Position numbers and translations under genes: made by a program. This document shows positions 1-7,078 of a stretch of DNA of 30,277 nt, one piece after another. Every line of letters starts with the position of its first letter. Positions within the stretch are counted from its first letter, which is position 1. Location: the IMG/VR virus record IMGVR_UViG_3300037104_000734, positions 1 through 30,277 of that record. The stretch is one strand, 5' to 3'. The DNA comes from a virus. A model generated the notes under the pieces. That model worked only from the letters and a program-made list of their open reading frames with translations, had not been told where the DNA came from and made no database searches.

Positions 1-861
1 ATAAGCAATATATTGCCACCATTCACTTAGTTGCGGAACATCAGTAGATGCCAGCAATACAGATGGCCGTGTAAAGCATTCCATAGTTATCTTATATGGT
101 TGGTCAGGAACAGGTCTTAAAATGAACGTATCGTCAAAATAGAGCATTGCTTGAGGTCTTGCTGGAACGAATGGTATTGTCTGGCTATTAATTACCGCTT
201 GGCTTTGGGGTGCCACTGGAAAGAAGAACCCATATTGCCCCGTAATATAATTGATGAATCCGACATTTGTTGGTGAAGTATTATAGATGCTTGTTGGGAT
301 AATCAAGTCGCCAAGGTCTGAATTTGCACGAGGCTGGTCAATTATAGATAGTCCGTTATTGTTTATATCGACAGAACTAAAAAGTACTTCATTTCGAATA
401 ATAGGAACAAATCCACCACCAAAACCAGCTTGAGCGCTTGCAAGATATCCAGTATAAGCAGTTGTAACACCATCGCCATATGCTATAGCATTAATGCTAA
501 AAGTAAGTGGATAGATACCAAAAAATTGTTCACGCGATTCGGATAACATAGCTGGAAATCCGGCCATAGTTATCTGTTTCTCGATGCTGAGATACTGGTT
601 CTTAAAATTGTAGAACTGGTCGTTGGGGTTAGTAGTATTAGTCGTATACCGATCAATATAGGGATTACAATAGAATGAAAACGTCTTGTGCAGCGAGAAT
701 ATCTTTAGATTTTCTGGTAAGTCATACAGGATAAACGTATTAACGTAATCGTTGATTTGGCTATCAGTAATCTGAGATGCTGAAGGCGACCTTGTCAGTC
801 TACGTACCTTAATATTAATCTGCTGTAAGGTCGATAATGTGGTATCTGGGGCTACTGGCAT
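1..861 (-). CDS. Virion neck/adaptor-like structural protein, C-terminus outside the window
   Basis: An open frame of 287 codons starts at ATG 859-861 and is still open at base 1, so the C-terminus is missing. The start has AGGAG five bases upstream. The N-terminus (residues about 7-45) reads TLQQINIKVRRLTRSPSASQ and continues as a short helical domain ending DYVNTFILYDLPENL; this opening resembles conserved, poorly characterised head-tail connector or tail proteins of metagenomic podoviruses, as I remember them. The last visible residues are LSEWWQYIAY. It is the most downstream gene of the capsid transcription unit, where neck and tail-tube genes usually lie. A virion role is therefore likely; the exact part (adaptor, tube or nozzle) is inference. 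Confidence 0.6.
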   Translation of the reverse strand, partial: MPVAPDTTLSTLQQINIKVRRLTRSPSASQITDSQINDYVNTFILYDLPENLKIFSLHKTFSFYCNPYIDRYTTNTTNPNDQFYNFKNQYLSIEKQITMAGFPAMLSESREQFFGIYPLTFSINAIAYGDGVTTAYTGYLASAQAGFGGGFVPIIRNEVLFSSVDINNNGLSIIDQPRANSDLGDLIIPTSIYNTSPTNVGFINYITGQYGFFFPVAPQSQAVINSQTIPFVPARPQAMLYFDDTFILRPVPDQPYKITMECFTRPSVLLASTDVPQLSEWWQYIAY

Positions 862-869
862 ATTACTCC

Positions 870-1274
870 TTAAGGTAAAATATTCTGAACTGCACTTGTT
901 AACATACTATTGTCTTCTGCAAAGGGAACTACCTGAGCACATGTCTGGGCCCAAGGGGGTATAGGCGCCAATGGGATCACAAATGGGTCATATTTGGTCG
1001 TATCAGCGGCTATCGTAAACGTTGTAGGACTTGTGACGATTATCTCGCCAGCAAATCCATTCAACTGTTGCATACCACATGCAACGGGAATATCTAATCT
1101 CACAGTAAGTCCTGATTCATAACCATGGGGAGCCGCAACTGCTACTAAAACTCCTCCTGTAACCTGTGTATTGTTGGTCGTGGTTATGATTGCTGGCGAT
1201 GACTGAGAAATAGACAAGATAAGCCGAGCCACTGGGTAGAAATATGCATTTGGATTCACGAAACACGTGCTCAT
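870..1274 (-). CDS. Small virion-associated protein, paralogue of the C-terminal part of the 349-aa virion protein
   Basis: 134 aa, ATG with AGGAG four bases upstream. Residues about 54-130 align by eye with the C-terminal third of the 349-aa protein at 1990-3039: both have a V-R-L/F-x-x-P-x-A-x-GM-x-QLNG motif, then a beta-rich stretch, then a PF-x-ED-like segment near the end. The GM-QLNG region is like the small beta domain often annotated as E1 FCCH-like in phage structural proteins. The start overlaps the stop of the upstream 64-aa gene by four bases (ATGA), suggesting translational coupling. It lies between capsid and neck genes, so a head-decoration or connector role is the best inference. 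Confidence 0.6.
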   Translation of the reverse strand: MSTCFVNPNAYFYPVARLILSISQSSPAIITTTNNTQVTGGVLVAVAAPHGYESGLTVRLDIPVACGMQQLNGFAGEIIVTSPTTFTIAADTTKYDPFVIPLAPIPPWAQTCAQVVPFAEDNSMLTSAVQNILP

Positions 1275-1465
1275 CGTTCTCCTAGATCGATATCTTCATA
1301 CTTACAATATTCTTTTAAATCTGACTCAAAGTCTGGGTCTAGCATAGGCCGAGGCTTAAAATCATCTTCATCATCCAGAACAATTATGTCGATATCCGGT
1401 TGAATTGGTTCTTCTGGAGGTGTTGCTAAAACTGTAACACTAAATACTGTAACTAACACGATCAT
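1271..1465 (-). CDS. Small acidic protein with N-terminal hydrophobic segment
   Basis: 64 aa. The first 15 residues (MIVLVTVFSVTVLAT) form a short hydrophobic segment that could be a signal peptide or membrane anchor; the rest is strongly acidic, with DIDIIVLDDEDD near the middle. It starts three bases after the stop of the 144-aa gene and overlaps the next gene by four bases, so it is read as part of this operon. No known family recognised. A membrane-anchored or exported acidic peptide inside the head gene block is unusual; function unknown. Confidence 0.5.
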   Translation of the reverse strand: MIVLVTVFSVTVLATPPEEPIQPDIDIIVLDDEDDFKPRPMLDPDFESDLKEYCKYEDIDLGER

Positions 1466-1468
1466 TTT

Positions 1469-1903
1469 TTATCTCATTGGTTCTATATGTTCTACGGTTA
1501 TTATTTGTTTATCACCGATATTCAAATCTTCAATATCAACAAATTCCAAGCTCTGGAAGCCAAAACGTCTTACTTTTTGTCCAATTCGAGCCAATGGTTT
1601 GCCGCCTTCATCAACTGAGTGTACATGTACTGGATACCAGCCGTTTTTATTAAGATGCTTAGCAACACCAAGAGGAAGCGTATAAACTTGACCATCAACT
1701 AAATCATAGCGCGCTACTGGATCTTCTTTGTACACTTTAAAAACAAAACTCATTGATCCGCCTGGAACTTCATAAAACCTAAAGATCCCCTTAACGTTCT
1801 CGCGATCTTTATCGTGTTGATACTTAAGATTAACGGGCGTCTTTGCTTCTTTAACAGGCGAACTTGTTGTTTTATTTTCCATATTTTTATTATCACTTGC
1901 CAT
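1469..1903 (-). CDS. Conserved-looking phage protein downstream of the capsid gene
   Basis: 144 aa from ATG 1901-1903, chosen over an upstream in-frame ATG because AGGAG sits five bases before it and because the longer form would begin inside a transcription terminator. The N-terminal ~25 residues are polar and Asn/Lys-rich; residues about 35-130 form a compact domain with YDLVDGQVYTLPLGVAKHLN and a KVRRFGFQSLEFVDIEDL segment. Proteins of this kind commonly follow capsid genes in metagenomic podoviruses; their role is not established. Transcription probably reaches it by read-through of the terminator at 1922-1954, so it should be less abundant than the capsid protein. Confidence 0.6.
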   Translation of the reverse strand: MASDNKNMENKTTSSPVKEAKTPVNLKYQHDKDRENVKGIFRFYEVPGGSMSFVFKVYKEDPVARYDLVDGQVYTLPLGVAKHLNKNGWYPVHVHSVDEGGKPLARIGQKVRRFGFQSLEFVDIEDLNIGDKQIITVEHIEPMR

Positions 1904-1921
1904 CTTGTCTCCTAATGGTCC

Positions 1922-1954
1922 TAAAAAATAGGGAGGGGAGATTAATCCCTCCCT
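1922..1954 (-). terminator. Rho-independent terminator after the 349-aa virion gene
   Basis: Arms 1947-1954 and 1930-1937 form an 8-bp GC-rich stem (AGGGAGGG with CCCTCCCT) with a 9-nt loop, followed on the minus strand by A and six T. It lies between the 349-aa gene (stop at 1990) and the 144-aa gene. A smaller inverted repeat (ACACAT-taa-ATGTGT, 1955-1969) sits just before it. No good promoter fits between this hairpin and the next gene, so it probably works as a partial terminator that sets expression ratios. Confidence 0.8.
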
Positions 1955-1989
1955 ACACATTAAATGTGTTAAACCACAATTACGCTTGA

Positions 1990-3039
1990 TTAAAATACTG
2001 CAGGAATAGGCTGAACGAGATTATTGAATGAGCTACCAGCTCTCCAATAAATTACATCGCCAGACGTACCGCCAGCACTGCCTAACGCAACTGCTGCTGC
2101 CGATGAATCTGTTCCTAATATAATTCCTGTCCATCCCGTGTTAACTGTCGAATCAGCTAAAATATTGGCATTAAGAGCCAATGCAATAGCCGTATCTTCA
2201 CCTACAGGGATAATTTCAGCATAACTAAACGGAACCGCAGCGGCCAATGGGAATACAAACGCGTTAAACCCAGATGAGTCAATATCTACGGTTACCGTGT
2301 TATTTCCTGTTGTGCCAACTTGGTTTACTGCAAGAACTGTTCCTTGAAGACCATTAAGTTGGGTCATACCAAATGCTGCAGGAACAACAAATCTTACAGA
2401 CTCACCAACATTGAAACTGTTCGTTACTGATGTAACTAAAGTTGTTGTTACACCCGTTGTTACTTGTGTAATGTAACGACGACGTGGATAGTACAATGAT
2501 GGATATTGGATTTGTCGATAGAATCCTGTTCCGCCAGCTATTGGTTGTGGCATATGAGCAAGCGAAAAGCTTGTTGTAGGAACCACTGCGCCAATACTGA
2601 AATCAATTCCACACATTTGTGGACCAGTTGTAAGACCAGATAGACGAACAACAGACTTATTTGGAATAAGCCCAGTCGTTGTACCGGTCTGAACAAGAGG
2701 AGGGTTAGCTGCAGTAACACCTGTTACAGCAATAGCTGCTCCAATTGTCTGAGCACTGGTATTAACTGCGCTTATCCCATGATAAGTAGCACCATTATAA
2801 CCAGTTGAACAAAAGCTCGTTGAAACAATTTGGGAAGCGGTAGAGTGAAACTCTTGAAGAGCATCATCTTGAGCCATCCCATATTGCCAGTAGAACTTTG
2901 TTGCTGCCCATTGGGTAGAGGCGATCGTTTGGGTATAGTTAACAACTTCAACCCAATCTGCGCCATTAATTAAAGGAATCCAAAGGTTGTTACCGGTAGC
3001 GGTTAACACGCCCTGTTGGATAGTTGTGTTTGTAGCCAT
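1990..3039 (-). CDS. Virion structural protein (349 aa) directly downstream of the major capsid gene
   Basis: Starts at ATG 3037-3039 with AGGAG six bases upstream, 12 bases after the capsid stop. It is rich in Thr, Ala, Val and Gly and low in Lys, typical of beta-rich virion proteins. The N-terminus has a hydrophobic IPLINGADWVEVVNY segment. The C-terminal third contains the GMTQLNG domain shared with the 134-aa protein at 870-1274. It lacks S74 or fibre modules. Position and predicted high expression (same strong leader as the capsid, ahead of a terminator) suggest an abundant head protein, possibly cement/decoration; this role is inferred. Confidence 0.65.
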   Translation of the reverse strand: MATNTTIQQGVLTATGNNLWIPLINGADWVEVVNYTQTIASTQWAATKFYWQYGMAQDDALQEFHSTASQIVSTSFCSTGYNGATYHGISAVNTSAQTIGAAIAVTGVTAANPPLVQTGTTTGLIPNKSVVRLSGLTTGPQMCGIDFSIGAVVPTTSFSLAHMPQPIAGGTGFYRQIQYPSLYYPRRRYITQVTTGVTTTLVTSVTNSFNVGESVRFVVPAAFGMTQLNGLQGTVLAVNQVGTTGNNTVTVDIDSSGFNAFVFPLAAAVPFSYAEIIPVGEDTAIALALNANILADSTVNTGWTGIILGTDSSAAAVALGSAGGTSGDVIYWRAGSSFNNLVQPIPAVF

Positions 3040-3051
3040 GTTTATCTCCTA

Positions 3052-3999
3052 TTACGCTAATGTGGCTTTAAGGTTGATAATCCACAAATCGTTACAGATT
3101 CTTGGGACTTCAGCGAACTTATAACCGACGCTAGCATTAAGAGCTAATGGACCATCGTATATTGGTGGGCGATAGATAAAGCTTGCGCTATAACCATCTT
3201 GCTCAATACAGGCATAAGCTTCCATACCAACACAGAAAATGTTATACACATCTGCGCCATTAACAGAAGATTGTGGGCTTACTGAACCAATCGATGATAC
3301 CAAGAATCTTAAGTTTCCAATTGAACCCCATTCAGATCGAAGGGCATTCATTGGTGATGGGTATTGGTTCTTATGAATGAAACCAGCAACCGCATCAAGA
3401 TTACCTGTCATTTGGGTAGAAGTAAGTGCAAAGTACGCATCACGAACTGGTGCTGTACCGAACTTATCTTCACCTTCAATGTTATCCAAAATGGTGTAAG
3501 CATTGTTATTTAACAATGTTCTAACCACTTCATCAACGTCTGCTCGAGTGATTTCTGTTGGGGAATCACCATTTGCACCAGCCGTACAATTAATCGTTGA
3601 TGCTGTAGAAGCAAGCATATCACGAGTCAATTGATCTTCTGTTTGACGAAGTGAAACACCAAGACGAGCCGCGCATTCGTTGAGCACGGGATCTTGAGAT
3701 TGTAACGTCACCTGTTCATTGATCTGGACGTAGGTTCCGTAAAATGATATTGTAGCATCGATGTCTACGGCGGTCAATAGCTGAGGTGGAGGAGTTACGC
3801 CGCTATTTCCAAGTGGTACCATTGCGGTAGCCAATGGATTGTATCGACGCATACGCAACGTACGACCACCATTCCTAGGCATTGCTTTATGCATTGCTGG
3901 AATCTTATGGATCATATTTGGTACTGGAACCGACAGGAGCTTATAACTAAAGCTCTGTTGCACTGGCGATGGAAGTACCGATGTAGTTGTAATAGGCAT
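3052..3999 (-). CDS. Major capsid protein, N4-gp56 type
   Basis: 315 aa from ATG 3997-3999 (MPITTTSV); an in-frame ATG 33 bases upstream lacks a ribosome binding site, while AAGGA precedes the chosen one. The middle part has the order typical of the N4-gp56 family of HK97-fold capsid proteins: a basic RTLRMRRYNPL segment, then VTPPPQLLTAVDIDATISFYGTYVQINEQV, shown here only in its key pieces RRYNPL, VTPPPQLL and DIDATISFYGTYV, and a C-terminal domain ending in an NDLWIINLKATLA strand. Length fits the family. It follows scaffold-like and portal genes and has its own promoter and an unusual leader (4000-4182). It should form the icosahedral shell. Confidence 0.88.
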   Translation of the reverse strand: MPITTTSVLPSPVQQSFSYKLLSVPVPNMIHKIPAMHKAMPRNGGRTLRMRRYNPLATAMVPLGNSGVTPPPQLLTAVDIDATISFYGTYVQINEQVTLQSQDPVLNECAARLGVSLRQTEDQLTRDMLASTASTINCTAGANGDSPTEITRADVDEVVRTLLNNNAYTILDNIEGEDKFGTAPVRDAYFALTSTQMTGNLDAVAGFIHKNQYPSPMNALRSEWGSIGNLRFLVSSIGSVSPQSSVNGADVYNIFCVGMEAYACIEQDGYSASFIYRPPIYDGPLALNASVGYKFAEVPRICNDLWIINLKATLA

Positions 4000-4062
4000 A
4001 GAATTCCTTAGTGTTAAAAATAACTTCAACAACTAAGTTGACGAGGCTTAGAATTAACGTCT

Positions 4063-4160
4063 GGGGCCTGCGAGTTCCCCGTACACCCGAGGGTGGTAAC
4101 GCTGTGGCCTGCGAGTTCCACGTAACGCGATTTTTGAGGCCTGCGAACTCCTCGTAACGC
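4063..4160 (-). promoter_or_regulatory. Triple hairpin repeat in the capsid gene leader
   Basis: Three repeats lie between the promoter and the capsid gene. On the plus strand they are 4063-4080, 4104-4121 and 4136-4153. Each is a 4-bp stem around a 10-nt loop: GGGG/CCCC, GTGG/CCAC and GAGG/CCTC, around CCTGCGAGTT (twice) and CCTGCGAACT. The second stem pair changes G-C, T-A, A-T with pairing kept each time, while loops stay nearly constant. A 7-mer GTAACGC (4096-4102, 4122-4128, 4154-4160) accompanies the units. In the transcript this is a row of three similar hairpins in the 5' untranslated region. Between the first two is a further small hairpin. Function unknown; protein or RNA binding is likely. 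Confidence 0.7.
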
Positions 4161-4167
4161 TAATACT

Positions 4168-4173
4168 ATTATA
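4168..4173 (-). promoter_or_regulatory. Probable -10 box of a capsid gene promoter
   Basis: A perfect TATAAT reads on the minus strand directly downstream of the terminator at 4183-4218. The -35 position falls in the T-rich tract of the terminator stem end and has no clear TTGACA, so this would be an unusual or factor-dependent promoter. It would produce a transcript with a leader of about 160 bases containing the three hairpins. Confidence 0.5.
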
Positions 4174-4182
4174 CACTTTTTT

Positions 4183-4218
4183 AAAAAAATAGGGCCGCGG
4201 TAGTTCAAATCGCGGCCC
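4183..4218 (-). terminator. Strong rho-independent terminator before the capsid gene
   Basis: Arms 4211-4218 and 4192-4199 form an 8-bp all-GC stem (GGGCCGCG with CGCGGCCC) with an 11-nt loop; on the minus strand it is followed by TA and seven T (4189-4183). It ends transcription of the upstream genes (110-aa gene and others) just before the capsid promoter. The stretch 4000-4264 thus holds no gene but a terminator, a -10 box and the hairpin leader. Confidence 0.85.
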
Positions 4219-4264
4219 GAAAAAAGAAGAGGCAATTATGCCCCAAGTAAAAAAGGAGAGTAGT

Positions 4265-4597
4265 CTAACCAAAGATTTTCTTCCACATAGCCTTCGCCCA
4301 ATTGAAGATTTCAACAAGGTGAGCATAGGCAACTTTAAGCCATGTCTCAATAACATCAAAAAATGGCCTAAGAGCAGTAAGAAGATTTTTTAAAATTTCA
4401 TACCAATCAGCCACTTCTGTTGATATGTCACACATTTGCGTAAATCCCTTTTGCAAAAGATCAGCGCCTTTAACGTGATGAGAAACAAGTTCATTTATTG
4501 CAGCAAGCGCTGCATCTTTAACATTAGCAACTAATTCATGTGCTGTTGGAACAGCTGTAGTCGTTGAATTAGCTGGAGCTACCACAAAATCTGCCAT
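4265..4597 (-). CDS. Unknown small helical protein
   Basis: 110 aa; ATG with AGGAG five bases upstream, overlapping the stop of the preceding 140-aa gene (TAATG). The N-terminus is Ala/Thr-rich; residues about 20-110 are predicted by eye to be amphipathic helices, ending WLKVAYAHLVEIFNWAKAMW, a Trp-rich segment with a basic tail (KKIFG). No signal peptide. No family recognised. An amphipathic, Trp-rich C-terminus next to small membrane/exported proteins could fit membrane association (for example a lysis or entry factor), but this is speculation. Confidence 0.5.
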   Translation of the reverse strand: MADFVVAPANSTTTAVPTAHELVANVKDAALAAINELVSHHVKGADLLQKGFTQMCDISTEVADWYEILKNLLTALRPFFDVIETWLKVAYAHLVEIFNWAKAMWKKIFG

Positions 4598-5019
4598 TAT
4601 GTCTCCTTTTGAGTTACTTTAACGCAAGCGTTAACTGTACTTATTACTTTTGGATTCGTTACTTGGCCATTAGCATCGATAAGATTTAAAGCCTTAAGTT
4701 TTACTTGGTCTTCTGCAGAGATTTTATTTGCTTCGTTTTTACACGCATTAGCAAGAGCCAATAATTCAGGGCTTATTGTTTTAAATAATGCTACAAGTGT
4801 CGATAATATTGCTTTATCGGCAACGCGAGGATCAGCAACCAAAACAATTTCGAGTGTCTGCTCGCCAAAATCAAGCACTTCAGACAAATCAGCAAGGCAA
4901 CAATTCAAAAACATGCAGGTCTTAGACATGCACGATGCATTTTGATTCATTGCATTTAGTCCATCAGTAATTGCTATTAAAGAAAAAACGAGAAGAGAAA
5001 TCTTGGTGAGTTTGTTCAC
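4597..5019 (-). CDS. Exported cysteine-rich protein of unknown function
   Basis: 140 aa if it starts at GTG 5017-5019, which has GGAG six bases upstream; the longer ATG version adds 18 residues ahead of the signal peptide and has no ribosome binding site. The start MNKLTKISLLVFSLIAITDGLNA is a typical signal peptide (basic n-region, hydrophobic core). The mature part has four Cys within its first ~20 residues (C-x4-C-x4-CC pattern), later one Cys near the middle and one near the end, suggesting disulfides outside the cytoplasm. Rest is helical. No family recognised. Its place between scaffold and capsid genes is unusual for an exported protein. Confidence 0.55.
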   Translation of the reverse strand: MNKLTKISLLVFSLIAITDGLNAMNQNASCMSKTCMFLNCCLADLSEVLDFGEQTLEIVLVADPRVADKAILSTLVALFKTISPELLALANACKNEANKISAEDQVKLKALNLIDANGQVTNPKVISTVNACVKVTQKET

Positions 5020-5046
5020 AAAATCTCCTTTATATTCTTGAAAGTT

Positions 5047-5075
5047 GGTTGACGATAAGCATACTATCGCCAACC
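5047..5075 (-). promoter_or_regulatory. Long hairpin in the leader of the exported protein gene
   Basis: An 11-position stem with a single mismatch: GGTTG-x-CGATA (5047-5057) pairs with TATCG-x-CAACC (5065-5075) around a 7-nt loop. It is between the 45-aa gene and the GTG start of the 140-aa gene. No T-run follows on either strand, so it is not an ordinary terminator; it may be an mRNA processing or stability element. Confidence 0.45.
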
Positions 5076-5088
5076 GTCAGGGAGTAAT

Positions 5089-5226
5089 TTACTTATTAAA
5101 AAGCGTTCTCTCATAAGATCGCCGCGTAATTTCATCTGATAAGTTTTTAAACGCTGCAATCATTCCCAAAAACCCAACAATAAAGGTAAGAAATAATATT
5201 ACAAGAAAAATTGGGAATACTTTCAT
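5089..5226 (-). CDS. Very small single-span membrane protein
   Basis: 45 aa from ATG 5224-5226, four bases after the scaffold gene stop, with AGGT five bases upstream. Translation: MKVFPIFLVILFLTFIVGFL, then GMIAAF and a polar, basic tail DEITRRSYERTLFNK. It is one hydrophobic span of about 22 residues with a short charged cytoplasmic-type tail. The architecture is compatible with a small holin-like or other inner-membrane protein, but no family motif is visible and no lysozyme gene neighbours it. Confidence 0.5.
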   Translation of the reverse strand: MKVFPIFLVILFLTFIVGFLGMIAAFKNLSDEITRRSYERTLFNK

Positions 5227-5229
5227 AGG

Positions 5230-5952
5230 TTACCTGTTTTTTCTAGCTTCAGCCATCTCTTGTAACAATTGTTTTTGTAGCTCTGGTGTTAGCCCATTAG
5301 CAAACGCATTAGCTCTCGAAAGAGGGCTATCTCCTTGCTGTGGAGATACGCTAGCCAAAGGTTTAGGTTTAGAAGCGTTCTTTTGCGCCAATTCTCTATC
5401 TGCCACGTAATTGTCCTCCACGTAAAGTCCGAGCTTCTTAATATGTTTATAAGCCGATATAGCCTTAGCCCGAAAAGAACTAGATGTATCAAGCATCTCA
5501 GCAAACTCGGGATCAGACTCACGAAGTGCATCAAGGTTTTCCTTGGTAACAACTTTATCTATATCTGGATACTGGGCCTTAAGCATAGCCTCTGCAGACA
5601 TTGTTGTCGAAGCCTGTTCGTATTTTCTTAGCTTCTCTTCCATACGCTTTATCTTTTGCGTTATGGCCTTAACATGTTTGCCTTCAGCTATATCATCATT
5701 TCCGATATTGATCTCTTCGTCTGGTTCTTCTACCGGAGCATGTTTTTCTTGGGCTAATCTTAATGCTTCATCACGCTCGCGCTCAACCTCTCTCATCTTC
5801 TTAGCCATCGCCCTTAAATTGCGATCAGCTGGAGTTTCAACTGGAGCTTGAACTGGTGATTCTTGGGCGGGAACTTCTTGTTGTTCTGGCTGCTGTTCTG
5901 GTTGCGTTTGTTCTGGTTGTGTTTCTTCGACTATTTTTTCATCATCAAACAT
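5230..5952 (-). CDS. Probable capsid scaffolding protein
   Basis: 240 aa. The N-terminal ~45 residues are disordered and made of Glu, Gln and Pro (PEQ repeats). Residues about 45-120 are a highly charged coiled coil (MAKKMREVERERDEALRLAQ and similar). The middle has a helical region DPEFAEMLDTSSSFRAKAIS; the C-terminal end is basic (LLQEMAEARKNR), as in scaffolds whose basic C-terminus binds the capsid protein. It lies between portal and major capsid genes, the classical scaffold position, and has a suitable length. Sequence of scaffolds is poorly conserved, so the call depends on position and composition. Confidence 0.7.
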   Translation of the reverse strand: MFDDEKIVEETQPEQTQPEQQPEQQEVPAQESPVQAPVETPADRNLRAMAKKMREVERERDEALRLAQEKHAPVEEPDEEINIGNDDIAEGKHVKAITQKIKRMEEKLRKYEQASTTMSAEAMLKAQYPDIDKVVTKENLDALRESDPEFAEMLDTSSSFRAKAISAYKHIKKLGLYVEDNYVADRELAQKNASKPKPLASVSPQQGDSPLSRANAFANGLTPELQKQLLQEMAEARKNR

Positions 5953-5960
5953 ATCTCTCC

Positions 5961-6464
5961 CTATTGAATAATTTCTGATGTCTCTAGTTTCTCATTATTA
6001 AGTTGCTTAGCAAGTTTAAATAGTGTGCCATCGGCAAATTTCAGCACATAGTGTAATAATCCCCATTCTTCTGGTGCTATTGATGAAGCTTGTTCCATAA
6101 AGGTTAAGCAGGCTTCTTTGGATGGAATCACCCACAAAAACTCTATATCTTCTTTTTCTCGGTGGTATTGGTAAACGGTTTGATCATAATCAGGGGTTGG
6201 GCAAGAATGCCGCGAAAAATAGTAATGACGTAGTACATTTTGCATGAGCGGCTCTTTTTTAGTGAGCACAATAACAAAAAAGTCCCCGTCAAACTGATTT
6301 TTGTTGGATTCTACGCATTCAAGTATGTTTTTAACGTAATCTTTGTGGAGTTCACGCTCTATTTCAATGGGATCGGTAGAATTTGGGGCTTTTGATAATA
6401 GCTCGGTTGATATTTTACCAACTGTTTCACGCGAACGCGTGTCCCTACCATTGATCTTCGTCAT
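5961..6464 (-). CDS. Conserved-looking phage protein, function unknown
   Basis: 167 aa, soluble, alpha/beta in character: DFFVIVLTKKEPLMQNVLRH, YYFSRHSCPTPDYDQTVYQY and a middle part EFLWVIPSKEACLTFMEQAS. The ribosome binding site is weak. It lies eight bases before the scaffold gene. I associate proteins of this sort with podovirus head modules next to the portal, but cannot name a function. Nothing suggests membrane location. The 72 bases upstream (6465-6536) carry no gene; they include a short AT-rich palindrome CTTATATAAG. Confidence 0.5.
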   Translation of the reverse strand: MTKINGRDTRSRETVGKISTELLSKAPNSTDPIEIERELHKDYVKNILECVESNKNQFDGDFFVIVLTKKEPLMQNVLRHYYFSRHSCPTPDYDQTVYQYHREKEDIEFLWVIPSKEACLTFMEQASSIAPEEWGLLHYVLKFADGTLFKLAKQLNNEKLETSEIIQ

Positions 6465-6536
6465 GGTTAATCTTTTCGAAAAATTTTGTAATTTTATCTA
6501 TCACTTGTCTTATATAAGCAAAAATGGACATTTGTG

Positions 6537-6737
6537 CTATTTTTTTTTCTTAGGCGCGCGTGCCTTGGCGGGCTTTACTTTCTCTCCAGCTTTGCGTGCT
6601 TCACTCAAGGCTATCGCAATCCCTTGCTTAGGGTTTGTTACAATAGGGCCCTTTTTAGAGCCAGAATGTAACTTGCCTTCTTTAAGCTCGGTCATTACTT
6701 TAGCGACTTTTCCTTTGCTCTTTTTCTTTGCTGCCAT
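6537..6737 (-). CDS. DUF6496-like small basic protein
   Basis: 66 aa, ATG with AGGA before it. Lys/Ala-rich ends flank a core VMTELKEGKLHSGSKKGPIV and QGIAIALSEARKAG, which is the signature I know from the short DUF6496 family found in phages and bacteria. The C-terminus is a Lys-rich tail. Net charge is strongly positive, so nucleic-acid binding is plausible; the family function is unknown. Confidence 0.65.
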   Translation of the reverse strand: MAAKKKSKGKVAKVMTELKEGKLHSGSKKGPIVTNPKQGIAIALSEARKAGEKVKPAKARAPKKKK

Positions 6738-6745
6738 CTCTTTTC

Positions 6746-6814
6746 CTAATAACAGGTTTCGTCATAACCAGTCGATTTAGTAGGTTTCTTGTCTTTCTTT
6801 TCTTTCTTTGCCAT
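6746..6814 (-). CDS. 22-residue lysine-rich micro-ORF
   Basis: ATG 6812-6814 has a perfect AGGAG five bases upstream. Translation is MAKKEKKDKKPTKSTGYDET then CY. It shares the Lys-rich style of its neighbours (66-aa and 54-aa genes). Supported by the ribosome binding site, the structured leader (6829-6887) and the compact packing, but it could equally be a leader peptide; nothing else is known. Confidence 0.4.
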   Translation of the reverse strand: MAKKEKKDKKPTKSTGYDETCY

Positions 6815-6828
6815 GTATCTCCTAATTT

Positions 6829-6887
6829 TACTCAACGTATTGAGTATTTTTTGGCGGGCTGCTGCAACCACTACAGGACAGCCCGCC
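6829..6887 (-). promoter_or_regulatory. Two hairpins in the leader of the 22-aa ORF
   Basis: First in transcription is a 9-bp GC stem (GGCGGGCTG with CAGCCCGCC; 6879-6887 and 6853-6861) with a 17-nt loop. It is followed on the minus strand by six A, not T, so it is not a terminator for this strand. Then comes TACTCAA-tacg-TTGAGTA (6829-6846), a perfect 7-bp stem ending just ahead of the AGGAG. Roles in mRNA processing, stability or translation control are possible. Confidence 0.45.
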
Positions 6888-6904
6888 ATCGAGGCAATTA
6901 TCGA

Positions 6905-7060
6905 TTATCGCACGCGAATAGTTTCTTCATAGGTCAACTTCTTCTCGCGTTCGCTTTTCTTATCAATATCAGGATGTTCTGAATGCTTGATAGGTTTGCG
7001 ACCGAAGATTTGATCGACTATCTTCTGAAACTTGGGGTCGGTACGCAACATTGTAGGCAT
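6905..7060 (-). CDS. 51-residue charged protein of unknown function
   Basis: ATG 7058-7060 with AAGGTG upstream. Translation begins MPTMLRTDPKFQKIVDQIFG, then a run of charged residues (EHPDIDKKSEREKKL) and ends EETIRVR. No signal peptide, membrane span or known motif. It follows the 115-aa gene by 18 bases and belongs to the run of small charged genes between portal and scaffold. Confidence 0.45.
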   Translation of the reverse strand: MPTMLRTDPKFQKIVDQIFGRKPIKHSEHPDIDKKSEREKKLTYEETIRVR

Positions 7061-7078
7061 TTTACACCTTTCAGGTGG

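Noticed and set aside
4054-4359. Open frame across the terminator and capsid leader
   Set aside because: It runs through the terminator, the promoter and the hairpin repeats and overlaps the 110-aa gene in another frame; no ribosome binding site. It exists because of the repeat sequence.
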